Positions 18,237 to 28,147 of a DNA stretch of 64,000 bases are shown here, piece after piece (position 1 is the stretch's first letter; each line of letters opens with the position of its first letter). Origin of the DNA: Methanomassiliicoccales archaeon (GTDB lineage: Archaea > Thermoplasmatota > Thermoplasmata > Methanomassiliicoccales > UBA472); assembly GCA_035527755.1 (NCBI GenBank), contig DATKZX010000007.1:1-64000 (forward strand), read 5' to 3'. Under the pieces are notes generated by a model, which worked only from the letters and a program-made list of their open reading frames with translations, did not search any database and was not told the DNA's origin. The position numbers and the translations under genes were made by a program.

Positions 18237-19871
18237 ATGGCAATGGGAAACACACCTATACTGATCCTCAAAGAGGGTTCCAAGCGTGAGAAGGGCAAGG
18301 ACGCCCAATTTAACAACATAATGGCCGCCAGGGCTATTGCTGACGCTGTCAGGAGCACCCTCGGTCCCCGGGGAATGGACAAGATGCTGGTCGACTCCAT
18401 GGGAGATGTCGTCATCACCAACGATGGTGTCACAATTCTCAAGGAGATAGACGTCGAGCACCCTGCCGCCAAGATGCTGGTGGAGGTCGCCAAGACCCAG
18501 GACGAGGAATGCGGCGACGGCACAACAACCGCTGTGATTTTGGCCGGCGAACTGTTGAAGAAGTCCGTGGACCTGATCGACGCGAACGTTCATCCGACAA
18601 TCATCACCGCCGGCTACCGCCTGGCTGCCAAGAAGGCCCTCGAGGTCCTGGACACCGTGGCCATAAGTATCGAGCCCAAGGACCGCGCCACTTTGATCAA
18701 GATCGCCAAGACCGCTATGATGAGTAAATCCATCTCCGGCTCAAAGGAGCTAATGGCCAAGGTCGCTGTTGATTCCGTGAGCGCCGTGGCCGAGAAGGTC
18801 AACGGCAAATGGTCCGTGGACATGGACAACATCCAGATCACCAAGAAGCACGGCGGTTCCATGGACGACACCCAGTTGATCCAGGGTATCATCGTGGACA
18901 AGGAACCGGTACACCCCGGTATGCCTAAGAGGATAGAGAAGGCCAAGATCCTCTTGTTGGACGTCGCACTCGAGATCAAGAAGACCGAGATCGACGCCAA
19001 GATCGAGATCACCGACCCTACCCAGATGCACGCCTTCCTGGATGAGGAAGAGCGCATGCTGAGGCAGATGGTCGACACGATCAAGAAGGTCGGCGCAAAC
19101 GTGATCTTCTGTCAGAAGGGGATCGACGATCTGGTGCAACACTTCCTGGCCAAGGAAAAGATATACGCCGGACGCCGCGTCAAGAAGGGCGACATGGAGA
19201 AGCTGTCCAAGGCCACTGGAGCGATCATCGTATCCAAGATCAACGAGCTGGAAGCTTCTGATCTGGGCAAGGCCGATCTGGTGGAGATGAAGAAGATCCA
19301 GGACGAGGAGATGACCTTCGTTACCGGTTGCAAGAACCCGAAGGCGATGTCCATCCTGATCCGCGGCGGTACCGACCACGTTGTGGCCGAGATCGAGCGC
19401 TCTCTGGATGACGCCATGAGCGTGGTCGCCATAACCATAGAGGACGGCCGCATGCTGACCGGTGGAGGATCCACCGCTGTCGAGGTCGCTCTCAGACTGA
19501 GGGAGTACTCTTCCTCCGTCGGAGGCCGCGAGCAGATCGCCATTGACGCCTATGCATCTGCAATGGAGGTCGTGCCTACCGCACTGTCCGAGAACGCTGG
19601 GCTGGACCCCATCGACATACTCATCGAGATGAGGAAGTCCCACAAGGCGGGCAAGAAGCACGCCGGTGTCAATGTCTTCACCGGACAGGTGGAGGACATG
19701 CTGGCGAACGATATCTTGGAGCCTTTCCGCGTGGGTAAGCAGGCAATCACCTCTGCCACCGACGCAGCGGTCATGATCCTGAGGATCGATGATGTCATCG
19801 CATCCAAGGGCACCCCTGGCATGAGCTCCAGGGACATGGTCGGCAAGGAAGGCTTGGGCGACACCGATTAA
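18237..19871 (+). CDS. thsA: Thermosome subunit (group II chaperonin)
   Basis: 544 aa from the ATG at 18237, which has a good SD (GGGAGGTT, 6 bases upstream); the longest frame adds eight codons and is not favoured. Conserved ATPase motifs are [17 protein letters not shown] and GDGTTTAV, with ARTEI-like and [16 protein letters not shown] segments downstream. It folds proteins in a double-ring ATP-driven cage. The C-terminus (GLGDTD) is short and acidic and lacks the Gly-Gly-Met repeats of many chaperonins. A GC-rich hairpin and T-run follow. It precedes the Hsp70 genes but is a separate transcript. Confidence 0.96.
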   Translation: MAMGNTPILILKEGSKREKGKDAQFNNIMAARAIADAVRSTLGPRGMDKMLVDSMGDVVITNDGVTILKEIDVEHPAAKMLVEVAKTQDEECGDGTTTAVILAGELLKKSVDLIDANVHPTIITAGYRLAAKKALEVLDTVAISIEPKDRATLIKIAKTAMMSKSISGSKELMAKVAVDSVSAVAEKVNGKWSVDMDNIQITKKHGGSMDDTQLIQGIIVDKEPVHPGMPKRIEKAKILLLDVALEIKKTEIDAKIEITDPTQMHAFLDEEERMLRQMVDTIKKVGANVIFCQKGIDDLVQHFLAKEKIYAGRRVKKGDMEKLSKATGAIIVSKINELEASDLGKADLVEMKKIQDEEMTFVTGCKNPKAMSILIRGGTDHVVAEIERSLDDAMSVVAITIEDGRMLTGGGSTAVEVALRLREYSSSVGGREQIAIDAYASAMEVVPTALSENAGLDPIDILIEMRKSHKAGKKHAGVNVFTGQVEDMLANDILEPFRVGKQAITSATDAAVMILRIDDVIASKGTPGMSSRDMVGKEGLGDTD

Positions 19872-19878
19872 ACGCTAA

Positions 19879-19913
19879 TGGAGGGGACACCCCCCTCCAC
19901 CAATAACTTTTTC
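19879..19913 (+). terminator. Thermosome terminator
   Basis: TGGAGGGG (19879-19886) pairs with CCCCTCCA (19892-19899) and is followed by CTTTTTC. Confidence 0.7.
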
Positions 19914-19946
19914 AATTCTTACGACTAGCTAACGGGTGGTCCCTCG

Positions 19947-20489
19947 ATGGAAAAAAGCTTCAAGGACACGCGACCCCCGAAGCCGGGGAAGGCTCAGGAC
20001 GAGCCGCTCATGTCGAGCGAGGAGAAGGAACGCCTCCAGGCCGAAGTGGGGGAGGCCAAGGCCTTAGCGGAAAGGAACCTGGACCTAGCAAAGAGGATAC
20101 AGGCCGAGTTCGACAATTACATGAAACGTACCCAGCGCGAGAAGGACGAGCGGGTGAAGGCGGCCAACGATAAGCTGCTCTACGACCTGCTGGGTTTCCT
20201 GGATGATTTCGAGAGGGCCTTGGCATCCAAGGGCACTCCCGAAGAGTTCAGGTGCGGTGTGGAATCGGTATATACAAACTTACGATCATTGCTCCAGTCC
20301 AAGGGACTGGTAGAGACGCCCTGCGAGACCTTCGACCCTGTGGTGCACGAGGCTTTGTGCGTCGGGGAAGGGGAAGAGGGCAAGGTCCTAGAGGTCTACC
20401 AGAAAGGTTATTACCTGGGACCTAGGGTAATTCGTTATGCCAAGGTAAAAGTAGGCAAATGTTCAGACAGAGGTGAATCAGATGGCTAA
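19947..20489 (+). CDS. grpE: GrpE nucleotide-exchange factor
   Basis: 180 aa. Long N-terminal helix (about 25-85, [16 protein letters not shown] is the typical block) and C-terminal beta domain with [13 protein letters not shown] and [11 protein letters not shown]. It releases ADP from DnaK. The gene begins the grpE-dnaK-dnaJ operon; its last eight bases overlap the start of dnaK. N-terminal 20 residues are Pro/Lys-rich and probably disordered. Confidence 0.95.
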   Translation: MEKSFKDTRPPKPGKAQDEPLMSSEEKERLQAEVGEAKALAERNLDLAKRIQAEFDNYMKRTQREKDERVKAANDKLLYDLLGFLDDFERALASKGTPEEFRCGVESVYTNLRSLLQSKGLVETPCETFDPVVHEALCVGEGEEGKVLEVYQKGYYLGPRVIRYAKVKVGKCSDRGESDG

Positions 20490-22332
20490 GATCATAGGGA
20501 TCGATTTAGGTACCAGCAACTCGGCCGCGGCGGTCATGGAAGGCGGCAGGCCGACGATAATACCGAGCGCAGAAGGAACGAGCATCGGCGGGAAGGCGTT
20601 CCCGTCCTACGTCGCTTTCACAAAGGACAATCAGCTCCTGGTCGGAGAGCCGGCTCGGCGCCAGGCGGTAACGAACCCGGAAGGTACCATCGCCGCTATC
20701 AAGCGGAAGATGGGCACGGACTATATGGTAAAGGTCATGGGGAAGGAGTACTCGCCCCAGCAGATCTCCGCCTTCATATTGCAGAAGATCAAGAGGGACG
20801 CGGAAGCATACCTTGGCGAAGAGGTCGTCAAAGCGGTGATCACCGTGCCCGCTTACTTCAACGATAACCAGAGGCAGGCCACCAAGGACGCCGGGGCCAT
20901 TGCCGGGCTGGAGGTCATCAGGATCATCAACGAGCCGACATCGGCGGCGCTCGCTTTCGGCCTGGACAAAGTCGGAACCTCCCAGAAGGTCATGGTGTTC
21001 GACCTGGGCGGCGGTACCCTCGACGTGACTATAATGGACTTCTCCGAAGGGGTCTTCGAGGTCGTGTCTACCAGTGGCGATACGCAATTGGGCGGCACGG
21101 ACATGGATGAGCTGCTCATCAAGTACGCGTTGAACATATTCAAAAAGGAGAGCGGCATCGATCTCACGGCCGATAAGATGGCCATATGGAGGGTCCGCGA
21201 GGCCTGCGAAAAGGCCAAGATCGAACTTTCCACAACCATGTCCACTGAGATCAACCTGCCCTTCCTGGCCGCCGGGGACGACGGACCGAAGCACCTGGCG
21301 TTCAATCTGACCAGGGCGAAACTGGAAGAGTTGGTCGAGCCGGTGATCAACCGTTTGCGCAACCCTGTCGATCATGCCATGAAGGACTCCGGGCTCAGCG
21401 CTGACAAGATCAACTCCGTCATTTTGGTCGGAGGACCGACGCGCATGCCGGTCATCCAGAAATTCATGGAGACCATCGTGGGCAAGAAGATCCAGCGGGG
21501 CGTGGACCCAATGGAATGTGTGGCCATGGGCGCCGCGGTACAGGCGGCCGTTCTCTCCGGTGAGGTAAAGGACGTCCTTCTGCTGGACGTGACGCCATTA
21601 TCCTTGGGCATTGAGACGCTGGGCGGAATAGCCACCAAGCTGATCGAACGCAATACGACGATCCCCACGCGTAAGAGCCAAATATTCTCCACCGCTGCTG
21701 AGGGGCAGACCAGCGTGGAGATCCATGTCAGTCAGGGAGAGAGGCCGATGGCCAAGGACAATACGTCGTTGGGCCGGTTCATGCTCATGGGCATCCCGCC
21801 CGCTCCCCGTGGTGTACCCCAGATCGAGGTGACGTTCGACATAGACGCCAACGGTATCGTCAACGTCAGCGCCAAGGACCTGGGGACCGGAAAGGAAGCG
21901 AAGATAACCATCACCGCCTCCACGAAGTTGGGTTCCGAGGACATCGATCGCATGGTTAAAGAGGCCGAACGCTTCGCCGAGGACGACCTGAAGAACAAGG
22001 AAAAGGTCGAGACCATCAACCAGGCCGATCAGCTGGTCTATGCCACCGAGAAGGCATTGGCCGAACTGGGCGATCAAGCGTCGAACGAGGAGCGCACCAA
22101 TATCGAAACCGTATCCAATGATCTCAAAGAGGAGATCAAGAAGGGTGAGACCGCCTCCATCAAAGCGAAGATGGAGATCCTGCAGAAGGAGTTCTACGCT
22201 ATCTCGGCCCGCATATACCAGAACGTGGCGCAGAAGCAGCAGGAGGCCGGCCAAGATGACGGTCAGCAGGGCGCCGCCCCCAAGGACGATAATGTGGTCG
22301 ACGCTGACTACAAGATCGTGGACGACCAGTAG
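20482..22332 (+). CDS. dnaK: Hsp70 chaperone DnaK
   Basis: 616 aa from the ATG at 20482, six bases after GAGGTG; an upstream GTG at 20473 is less likely. Nucleotide-binding domain: [11 protein letters not shown], the [11 protein letters not shown] phosphate loop, [10 protein letters not shown]. Substrate domain starts around 390 ([18 protein letters not shown]). C-terminal tail rich in Gln, Gly and Asp. It binds exposed hydrophobic peptide in an ATP cycle driven by the flanking GrpE and DnaJ. Hsp70 in archaea is generally viewed as acquired from bacteria; the sequence is close to bacterial DnaK. Confidence 0.97.
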   Translation: MAKIIGIDLGTSNSAAAVMEGGRPTIIPSAEGTSIGGKAFPSYVAFTKDNQLLVGEPARRQAVTNPEGTIAAIKRKMGTDYMVKVMGKEYSPQQISAFILQKIKRDAEAYLGEEVVKAVITVPAYFNDNQRQATKDAGAIAGLEVIRIINEPTSAALAFGLDKVGTSQKVMVFDLGGGTLDVTIMDFSEGVFEVVSTSGDTQLGGTDMDELLIKYALNIFKKESGIDLTADKMAIWRVREACEKAKIELSTTMSTEINLPFLAAGDDGPKHLAFNLTRAKLEELVEPVINRLRNPVDHAMKDSGLSADKINSVILVGGPTRMPVIQKFMETIVGKKIQRGVDPMECVAMGAAVQAAVLSGEVKDVLLLDVTPLSLGIETLGGIATKLIERNTTIPTRKSQIFSTAAEGQTSVEIHVSQGERPMAKDNTSLGRFMLMGIPPAPRGVPQIEVTFDIDANGIVNVSAKDLGTGKEAKITITASTKLGSEDIDRMVKEAERFAEDDLKNKEKVETINQADQLVYATEKALAELGDQASNEERTNIETVSNDLKEEIKKGETASIKAKMEILQKEFYAISARIYQNVAQKQQEAGQDDGQQGAAPKDDNVVDADYKIVDDQ

Positions 22333-22340
22333 GCGACCCC

Positions 22341-23462
22341 ATGGCCGAGAAGCGCGACTACTACGAGGTCCTGAGCGTAGACCGCAAGGCGAGCGAAGAG
22401 GACATCAAGAAAGCCTATCGACAGTTGGCACGCCAGTACCATCCCGACGTCACCAAGGAGGACCCCAAGGTGGCCGAGGAGCGCTTCAAGGAGATATCGG
22501 AGGCGTACGAGGTCCTGATGGACAAGGAGAAGCGTGAGCTCTTCGACAAATACGGGCACGCCGGCGTCAACAGCCAGTTCCAGGGCGGAGGCTTCAACTG
22601 GAACGATTTCACCCATCAGGGCGACGTACGCGACATTTTCGGTGACCAGGGCGGTTACGGCAATATCTTCGATATGTTCTTTGGCGGCGGACGCTCCCGT
22701 GGTCCCCATCAGGGGCAATCCCTGCGTTACGACCTGGAGATCACCCTGGAGGAGGCGGCGGACGGCATCAAGAAGGAGCTCACCCTGCCGCTGACGGTCA
22801 AATGTGACGTCTGCGCCGGTACCGGTTCAAAGAGCAAGAAGGAAGAGGTGTGCACCCATTGCGGCGGCAAAGGCCAGGTACAGAGGGTGGAACGCCGCGG
22901 CTACTCACAGTTCGTGTCCATAGGCGCTTGTCCAAAATGCCATGGCAGCGGCAAGGACATCAAGGACCCATGCCCGGAATGCGACGATGGTTGGACGCGT
23001 AAGCGACAGAAGATAGCTATCGATATCCCCAAGGGAGTGGACACCGGCATGAGGTTGAGGGTCGGAGGGGCGGGAGAGCCCAGCCCGGACAGAGGTCCGC
23101 CTGGTGACCTGTTCGTGGTCATCCACGTCAAGAAGCACAAACTGTTCGAGAGGGATGGGGCCGACCTGTTGATCGAACAGGAGATCAGCTTCCCTGAGGC
23201 GGCATTGGGTGCGGAGATGGAAGTGCCAACGCTCAAAGCGAAGGCCAAGCTGAACATTCCCTCAGGCACGCAACCAGATACGGTCTTCAAGCTCAAGGGT
23301 GAGGGATTGCCGCGCGTGGACGGCCACGGTAAAGGAGACCAATATATCAAGGTCAAGATGTCCGTGCCCAAGAAGCTGACCGGCGAGCAGAAGGACCTGC
23401 TGCGCCGGTTCGGTGAGATCGGGCCGGGGAAAAAGAGCGTGTTCGGACGGGGCAAGAGCTGA
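22341..23462 (+). CDS. dnaJ: DnaJ (Hsp40) co-chaperone
   Basis: 373 aa, eight bases after dnaK. J-domain at the N-terminus with the HPD tripeptide (YHPDVT), a Gly/Phe-rich linker (QFQGGGFNWNDF), then four zinc repeats: CDVCAGTG, CTHCGGKG, CPKCHGSG and CPECDDGW. The fourth lacks the two glycines but keeps its cysteines, so both zinc sites can form. The C-terminal beta domains follow. It delivers substrate to DnaK and triggers ATP hydrolysis. Confidence 0.96.
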   Translation: MAEKRDYYEVLSVDRKASEEDIKKAYRQLARQYHPDVTKEDPKVAEERFKEISEAYEVLMDKEKRELFDKYGHAGVNSQFQGGGFNWNDFTHQGDVRDIFGDQGGYGNIFDMFFGGGRSRGPHQGQSLRYDLEITLEEAADGIKKELTLPLTVKCDVCAGTGSKSKKEEVCTHCGGKGQVQRVERRGYSQFVSIGACPKCHGSGKDIKDPCPECDDGWTRKRQKIAIDIPKGVDTGMRLRVGGAGEPSPDRGPPGDLFVVIHVKKHKLFERDGADLLIEQEISFPEAALGAEMEVPTLKAKAKLNIPSGTQPDTVFKLKGEGLPRVDGHGKGDQYIKVKMSVPKKLTGEQKDLLRRFGEIGPGKKSVFGRGKS

Positions 23463-23470
23463 CCTATGAA

Positions 23471-23480
23471 CCTTTTTTTT
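23471..23480 (+). terminator. T-run terminator of the dnaK operon
   Basis: A run of about nine T just after dnaJ. It abuts the convergent DUF1294 gene's stop. Confidence 0.65.
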
Positions 23481-23756
23481 TTAAAAATAGTACAGTATGA
23501 GCAACAGCAGGTGCAGTATGACGAACAGCGGCACCAGCTTGAACAGGGTCTTGCGGGTCTTGTGATGGAACAGCCTCATGGCGGTCCAGGCTCCGAAGGG
23601 ACCTAGCAACGCGGCCGTCAGTAACCGCGTCTCGGAGATGCGATGCTCTCCTTTCACGGCGTTCCTCTTGTCCCAGCCATACATGGCGAACACCACCAGG
23701 TTGATCAGCAGGTAGGCGCTGATGAACCCCAGGAGCAGGACCGAGGAAATTTCCAT
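23481..23756 (-). CDS. DUF1294 family small membrane protein
   Basis: 91 aa with two to three hydrophobic helices and the central MYGWDKRNAVKGEHRISE / LLGPFGAWTAMRLFHHKT block that defines DUF1294. Convergent with the dnaJ gene. Function of the family is unknown; a membrane location is clear. Confidence 0.85.
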   Translation of the reverse strand: MEISSVLLLGFISAYLLINLVVFAMYGWDKRNAVKGEHRISETRLLTAALLGPFGAWTAMRLFHHKTRKTLFKLVPLFVILHLLLLILYYF

Positions 23757-23966
23757 GACCGGGCCATTGGCCCGGGGCAGTATATGGTTATTGCCTCATC
23801 TCTCGATCCCCGCGGTCAATGAACACCCTCAGTTCATCTCATCACCCCGAAGCGGTCCATTTCCTGGACCCGGTCGGGCAGCACGTTTTCAGACCCAATG
23901 TTCCGTGCTAATATATGACATTGGAAATCATTATCTTCATAATTCACTTGCCTAGAGATTGGTAAG

Positions 23967-25205
23967 ATGACGGTAAGGTTGCCCTCATTCAAATCCACCC
24001 AGGGTTTCGACCACAGGGTCTGGACGCTGTTCTATGGGCGAATCATTTCCGCGTTAGGTTACTCAATCGTGATGCCATTCCTGGCCATCTACCTCCACGA
24101 TGATCTGAAGATCTCCATGACCATGGTCGGGATCGTCCTTCTCATATCGGCCATAGTCGGATCCGTAGGGCAGATCATCGGCGGAGAACTAGCTGACATA
24201 TTCGGCCGTAAAAAGATCATGGTCATAGCCATGGCCGCCCGGTCCCTTACCTTCCTGTTATTGGCCTACATAATCTCCGGCGGCGCGGACCTGATGGTCA
24301 TCGCTATCATGGTCTCGATGAGCAGCCTGTTCGGTTCGCTCTTCGAACCGGCCACCAGCGCCATGATAGCCGACGTGGTGCCATCCAAGAAAAGGCTGGA
24401 AGCCTACGGGCTACTAAGGGTAGGCGGGAATCTAGGTTGGACCTTAGGCCCCCTGCTGGGTGGTCTGCTGGCCATGATATCGTTCCCCTTCCTGTTCCTC
24501 ATAAGCGCCCTGGCCACCGGGACAGTGTCCTTCATAGTGCTGTTCCTCGTAGCGGAGAGCATCAGTCCCAGCAGTAAAAGGGACCACTTCTCCATCAAGG
24601 ACATGGGTCGGATAAGGAACGACCATCGGTTCATAGGCTTCGCCTTCATCTCTGTGTTCCTGTTCATCATGTTCGGCCAGATGGCTTCCACCTTCGCCGT
24701 CTTCTCCACGTCCCAGGTGGGCATCAGCAGCGCCGAGCTCGGTTATCTTTACGCATTGAACGGGATCCTGGTGGTGCTGATACAGTTCCCCATAGCCCGG
24801 GCCATCAACCATTACCGCATGACCAGGGTGATAGCCTTCGGCGCGCTGCTTTATGCCGTCGGTTACGGCATCGTAGGCTTCGCTCCCGGCCTCGGCTACC
24901 TGGCCATGTGTATGATCGTGGTCACCATGGGTGAGATAATCGTCTCCCCGTCAGCGATGACACTGGTGGCCAAAATGTCTCCGGAGAAGGAAAGAGGGCG
25001 GTACCAGGGGATGTTCGGGCTGGTCAGCAACTTCGGTTTTTCTGCCGGGCCGTTCTTCGGTGGCATGCTGTACGATTCGCTCGTGAACCAACCAGTGTTG
25101 CTGTGGGCCGGGATAGGGTCCTTCGGTCTCATGGCCGCTATCGGTTTCCTGATGCTGGGTCGATGGCTTCCAGTGATGACCGATCGGGTGGACTGCGACG
25201 AATGA
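23967..25205 (+). CDS. Major facilitator superfamily transporter
   Basis: 412 aa, twelve predicted helices. The loop 2-3 motif GGELADIFGRKKIM is the MFS motif A. The architecture and length fit drug/H+ or sugar exporters of the DHA type, but no substrate can be read from the sequence. A TATA-like TAATATATG near 23912 lies about 50 bases before the ATG. The upstream 210 bases hold no other gene that I can support. Confidence 0.85.
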   Translation: MTVRLPSFKSTQGFDHRVWTLFYGRIISALGYSIVMPFLAIYLHDDLKISMTMVGIVLLISAIVGSVGQIIGGELADIFGRKKIMVIAMAARSLTFLLLAYIISGGADLMVIAIMVSMSSLFGSLFEPATSAMIADVVPSKKRLEAYGLLRVGGNLGWTLGPLLGGLLAMISFPFLFLISALATGTVSFIVLFLVAESISPSSKRDHFSIKDMGRIRNDHRFIGFAFISVFLFIMFGQMASTFAVFSTSQVGISSAELGYLYALNGILVVLIQFPIARAINHYRMTRVIAFGALLYAVGYGIVGFAPGLGYLAMCMIVVTMGEIIVSPSAMTLVAKMSPEKERGRYQGMFGLVSNFGFSAGPFFGGMLYDSLVNQPVLLWAGIGSFGLMAAIGFLMLGRWLPVMTDRVDCDE

Positions 25206-25209
25206 AGGA

Positions 25210-25734
25210 TCAGTGCGGAAGGTACTCGATCGTCCGTCTCTCTCCATCGATGCGAGCCAGCATGCCCATACCCGCCCGGGCGTCCAGCATGGCAAAGAAA
25301 ACGGTTATCCCGGTGTCCCGTACCATGCTCATCAGATCGCCTTCCATCACGGCCTCGGAGATGAGCTCTTCGTCGCCAATGCTCTCGAAACTGAATAAAT
25401 AGATCAGCATTCGTTCTTTAGCGTCGCTCTTCATGAGCCGGTCCAAGGCAACGGCCACCTGTTCGCGGGTGAGGTTCAATCCCAGAATGATGATGGAATG
25501 TTCCTTTCCCTCGGAGGTCAGCACCCTGACGCATTGGTGGCTGTCGGACTCCTCCTGCACTCTGAATTCTCCTTTTATTGTCCGGGCGATCTCCGGCAGG
25601 TCGCCGTCGATCTGCAATGCCAAATACCGAGCCAAATACTGGTTCGCCAGGTCAGGAAGTTCCTCGTTCAGGAAATCCCGGCAGGTCAGGACGCACTTGT
25701 CATTGACCGTTTCTTTCAGAACCTTTCCGTCCAC
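25210..25734 (-). CDS. Conserved-looking protein of unknown function
   Basis: 174 aa, alpha/beta composition, no membrane helix, no motif recognised. GTG start at 25734; TATA-like GTGAAATAAGC (minus strand, near 25758) sits at leaderless distance. Two cysteines near the N-terminus (VNDKCVLTCRDF). It converges on the MFS gene and ends four bases from its stop. Pattern of third-base GC supports real coding. Confidence 0.6.
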   Translation of the reverse strand: MDGKVLKETVNDKCVLTCRDFLNEELPDLANQYLARYLALQIDGDLPEIARTIKGEFRVQEESDSHQCVRVLTSEGKEHSIIILGLNLTREQVAVALDRLMKSDAKERMLIYLFSFESIGDEELISEAVMEGDLMSMVRDTGITVFFAMLDARAGMGMLARIDGERRTIEYLPH

Positions 25735-25888
25735 GTATTTCCATGCAAACCCTGCTTATTTCACCGTTGCGCCTCCTAGCACACCGATGAACGAAGCGTC
25801 TGCCCACTACGCGGTCGTCGATCGGGGCATGGTTCGGCCGGTCCTCAAGGACCAATGATTAAATCTCCGTGCGTTGAGTAATAGGTGA

Positions 25889-26650
25889 ATGAAGATGGTG
25901 GCCGTGGTCACGGAGGACTTCCGATTCTTCTATGGGGCGGTGCGCTCCCTCAAGGAGAAGGGACAGCCGTTCATCTCCCAGGGATTCGGAGATCCACTGC
26001 CGTTGAACGTAGAGCTGGTGCTTACCACCGAAGGGGAGAGGAACCGGTTTCACGGCCGACTGGTCATTGCCAATGATGATCCGAAGCGGGCGGTGAAGAC
26101 CGCCTTGGCGGTCTTGCAGGGTGGTACCTTCAACCGACTGGTAGTGGGCGTGGACCCTGGACCCAGACCGGGAGTGGCCATACTGGGAGATGGGAAAGTG
26201 CTGCTAGCGGAGACGGTCCTTTCTCCGGAGGAGGTCTGTCCATTGGTGGAGGACTATCTCTCTCTGGTCAGCACGAACGAGCTGGTGCTGAAGGTCGGCC
26301 ACGGTGATCATACCAACCGGGACCGGGTGGTGAACTCCCTCTGGGGCATCACCTGCAACATCGAGATGGTGGACGAAACATCGACCACTAAAAGTACGGA
26401 CCGGTCGGACGCGGACGCGGCCATCACCATCGCCCGGAGCAGGGGGCAGCTGCTTCCTTTCCGTCCATTGGTCAGGCCTACGCCGGGCGAGCTTCGGGAG
26501 ATCCAGCGGCAGAGCCGCATCAAGAGCCACGGGGCGATCACCATCTCAACGGCACTGGCCCGAAAGGTGGCCTTGGGAACGATCGATCTGGAACTGGCCA
26601 TAGAAGAACAGAAAGGGAAAAGGGTTTCAGAGGTAAACTCTGGAGAATGA
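25889..26650 (+). CDS. RNase H-fold (RuvC-like) predicted nuclease or Holliday-junction-type protein
   Basis: 253 aa. The central VVGVDPGPRPGVAILG is the first strand-turn of the RNase H/RuvC fold, with the first catalytic Asp. LVLKVGHGDHTNRDRVVNSL and STDRSDADAAITIARSRG follow in the right order for the remaining acidic residues. N-terminal 90 residues (MVAVVTEDFRFFYGAV) form an extra alpha/beta domain. This resembles archaeal RuvC/YqgF-type predictions, but I cannot name the exact family. TATA-like GATTAAATC lies at 25857-25865, leaderless start. Overlaps the convergent AMP phosphorylase gene by 24 bases. Confidence 0.6.
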   Translation: MKMVAVVTEDFRFFYGAVRSLKEKGQPFISQGFGDPLPLNVELVLTTEGERNRFHGRLVIANDDPKRAVKTALAVLQGGTFNRLVVGVDPGPRPGVAILGDGKVLLAETVLSPEEVCPLVEDYLSLVSTNELVLKVGHGDHTNRDRVVNSLWGITCNIEMVDETSTTKSTDRSDADAAITIARSRGQLLPFRPLVRPTPGELREIQRQSRIKSHGAITISTALARKVALGTIDLELAIEEQKGKRVSEVNSGE

Positions 26651-28147
26651 AGGCACGCGAGCCAATACCATTCCCTGTATTTCGATCGGCTCCAAACGGA
26701 TGGCCAGCTTTACGGCCTCCTGCAACTTCCACTCATTGTCGGCATAGATGGTGAAGATGGTCTCTCCCTTGTCCACCTTATTGCCCACCTTCTTGCTGAT
26801 GACCAGTCCTGCGCCCTTGTCCTTGGGCGAACCGGCCGTTCGGGCGATGCGTACCAAGGCCTTGTTCAGGATGGCCCCGACGTAACCGGACTGCTTGGCT
26901 ATGACGTCCACGTTGAACTGTCCCACCTTGATGTCCGAGGACTTGATGTCAGGGTTTCCGCCTTGGGCCTCCACGATCTCGCGGAACTTCTTCAAGGCCC
27001 TGCCGCTCTCCAGCAGCTGGCGCGCCTTCTCCACGCCCTGGTAATCTCCACCCATCTCAAAGAGCATGCCGGCGATGCTGACGGTCTTTTCCACCACGCT
27101 GTTGGGCGTCTTGGCCCCTTCCAGGATGGACATGGCCTCGATGGACTCCAGCGCTGGACCTATGGCCCTTCCCACCGGCTGTCCGCCGTAGGTGATGGCG
27201 CACTCCACCTTGATGTCCAGTTGTTCCCCCAGCTGAATAAAGTCCCGGGCGTAGATCTTGGCCTCCTCCATGGTAGGCACCTTCGTCCCCGCTCCCATGG
27301 GAATGTCGATTACCAGGAAGTTCGCCCCGACCGCCTTCTTCTTGGACATGACCGAAGCCAGCAGCTGCGCGTGCGGATCTATGCCCAAGGGGTACTCGGC
27401 CTTGATGATGAGATCGTCCGCCGGAGCTAGGTTCAACGAACCACCCCATGCGAACACCCCGCCGACCTTCTCGGTAATGGTCTTCAATTGCACTGGCGTA
27501 AGCGCCACGTTGGCGAACACCTCGACGATGTCCGATGTCCCAGCGGCGCTGCTGATGGCACGTGAGGATGTCTTGGGGATCTTGCAGCCTGCGGCGGCGA
27601 CTATGGGGACGACGAGCAAGGTGATCTTGTTCCCCGGGCAACCACCTACGCTGTGGAAATCGTACACCGGGCCGTCGTCGAAGCTGATGGTCTCCCCGGT
27701 GGCCACCATCGCTTTCGTCAGATCGGCCGTCTCACGTAGGTTCATCCCCCGGATGTACAAGGCGGTGACGTACGCCGAGAGCTCGATGTTGGATAGCGTC
27801 CGGGAGGAAATGTCGGTGATGAGGGTGGTTATCTCCTCGGTGCTCAGTTCCGCACCGTCCATCTTCTTGCGTATGTATTCCACGGACTCGGGCTTACTGG
27901 AAGCAATTACATCCACCGTCTCCTTGTCCTCGGCACCGATGGTATGGAAGGTCGAGCCTAGGAGTCCGATCTCCCCTTTCTTCACCACGGTGTCGCTGGT
28001 GGTGACGATGGCCACGGTGGTCTTTCCCTCATGACCCACCTTGACCCGGTCCCTCTCTCGTAATCCCAGCTCGGCACAATCGAAGTCGTGCATCACGACG
28101 GATATCTCCCCGGTGTCCACGTCCACGTATTTCGCCTTAAGCTTCAT
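26627..28147 (-). CDS. deoA: AMP phosphorylase
   Basis: 506 aa. The N-terminal beta domain of about 85 residues marks the archaeal AMP phosphorylase as opposed to bacterial thymidine phosphorylase. Then comes the phosphorylase core: DFHSVGGCPGNK (phosphate and sugar site), the SSRAISSAAGTSDIVEV loop, and a C-terminal domain. It converts AMP (or CMP, UMP) plus phosphate to base and ribose-1,5-bisphosphate, the first step of the AMP pathway. The start ATG at 28147 overlaps the RuBisCO stop (ATGA), so translation is coupled. Longer start at 28159 is not favoured. Confidence 0.93.
   Translation of the reverse strand: MKLKAKYVDVDTGEISVVMHDFDCAELGLRERDRVKVGHEGKTTVAIVTTSDTVVKKGEIGLLGSTFHTIGAEDKETVDVIASSKPESVEYIRKKMDGAELSTEEITTLITDISSRTLSNIELSAYVTALYIRGMNLRETADLTKAMVATGETISFDDGPVYDFHSVGGCPGNKITLLVVPIVAAAGCKIPKTSSRAISSAAGTSDIVEVFANVALTPVQLKTITEKVGGVFAWGGSLNLAPADDLIIKAEYPLGIDPHAQLLASVMSKKKAVGANFLVIDIPMGAGTKVPTMEEAKIYARDFIQLGEQLDIKVECAITYGGQPVGRAIGPALESIEAMSILEGAKTPNSVVEKTVSIAGMLFEMGGDYQGVEKARQLLESGRALKKFREIVEAQGGNPDIKSSDIKVGQFNVDVIAKQSGYVGAILNKALVRIARTAGSPKDKGAGLVISKKVGNKVDKGETIFTIYADNEWKLQEAVKLAIRLEPIEIQGMVLARVPSFSRVYL

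Noticed and set aside
18750-19661. 303-aa frame antisense to the thermosome
   Set aside because: His/Leu/Asp-rich shadow typical of the complement of a GC-rich gene.
20506-21375. 289-aa frame antisense to dnaK
   Set aside because: Shadow frame; the plus-strand protein is certain.
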